The translations under genes and the position numbers were made by a program. A stretch of DNA of 5,935 nt, taken from assembly GCA_964575975.1 (NCBI GenBank), contig CAZNTU010000308.1, positions 1-5,935 on the forward strand, given 5' to 3'. Positions 5,828-5,935 of this stretch are shown here, piece by piece. This DNA comes from G963674505 sp964575975. Its GTDB lineage: Bacteria; Desulfobacterota; Desulfobacteria; Desulfobacterales; SKZT01. The notes below the pieces were generated by a model that worked only from the letters and a program-made list of their open reading frames with translations, searched no databases and was not told where the DNA came from. Position 1 is the stretch's first letter. Each line of letters begins with the position of its first letter.

Positions 5828-5935
5828 AATTCATCGCTTGTTTTTGAGGTGGGCGGGTTCGTAGCGGCGTCTTCGGCCGTTCGGGGGCTTGCGGCCATAA
5901 GCGCTAACTTAGAGCCCTGCCATTGATAATCGAGG
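5828..5935. other. Non-coding tail with small inverted repeats
   Basis: No supported gene is visible here. A weak terminator-like pattern spans the end of the stress-protein gene: GATGA (5812-5816) can pair with TCATC (5831-5835), followed shortly by a five-T run at 5841-5845. Further on, GGCCG (5875-5879) can pair with CGGCC (5892-5896), and TAAG (5898-5901) with CTTA (5908-5911) around the palindrome AGCGCT. The last repeat looks like a possible mobile-element end, but nothing in the window confirms it. Confidence 0.3.

Overview
The window looks like a chromosomal segment of a Gram-negative bacterium. It encodes an inner-membrane permease of the YbbP type, a predicted exported TesA-like SGNH lipoprotein and a cytoplasmic universal stress protein. 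The style of these proteins suggests a deltaproteobacterium (Desulfobacterota), but that is an impression, not a demonstrated placement. There are no RNA genes, no CRISPR array and no transposase.

Layout: (1) bases 1-2544, plus strand: a complete-looking YbbP-type ABC permease; its ATPase partner would be expected just upstream, outside the window. (2) bases 2545-2607: a short gap between converging genes that holds a long hairpin. (3) bases 2608-4400, minus strand: a two-gene operon, a ribbon-helix-helix (CopG-like) regulator followed by a PHB-depolymerase-family esterase. It has its own candidate sigma-70 promoter with an inverted repeat at the expected transcription start. (4) bases 4401-4647: a divergent intergenic region that becomes very AT-rich (16 G/C in 70 bases at 4571-4640) ahead of the next gene. 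(5) bases 4648-5346, plus strand: a TesA/arylesterase-type SGNH hydrolase with a lipoprotein-like signal. (6) bases 5435-5827, plus strand: a single-domain universal stress protein. (7) bases 5828-5935: a non-coding tail with small inverted repeats.

How it fits together: in many proteobacteria ybbA, ybbP and tesA are neighbours. Here ybbP and tesA remain on the same strand and in the usual order, but a G+C-richer operon for polyester/ester hydrolysis and its probable autoregulator lies between them in the opposite orientation. The simplest reading is that a transferable regulator-depolymerase module landed in a ybbP-tesA locus and that tesA now depends on its own AT-rich promoter. The esterase gene shows further signs of sequence plasticity: a 24-bp tandem duplication, and a foreign-looking, hairpin-bearing segment in its N-terminal linker. 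No clearly new biological system is visible. The most unusual points are the module insertion, its promoter/operator arrangement and the in-frame element inside the esterase.
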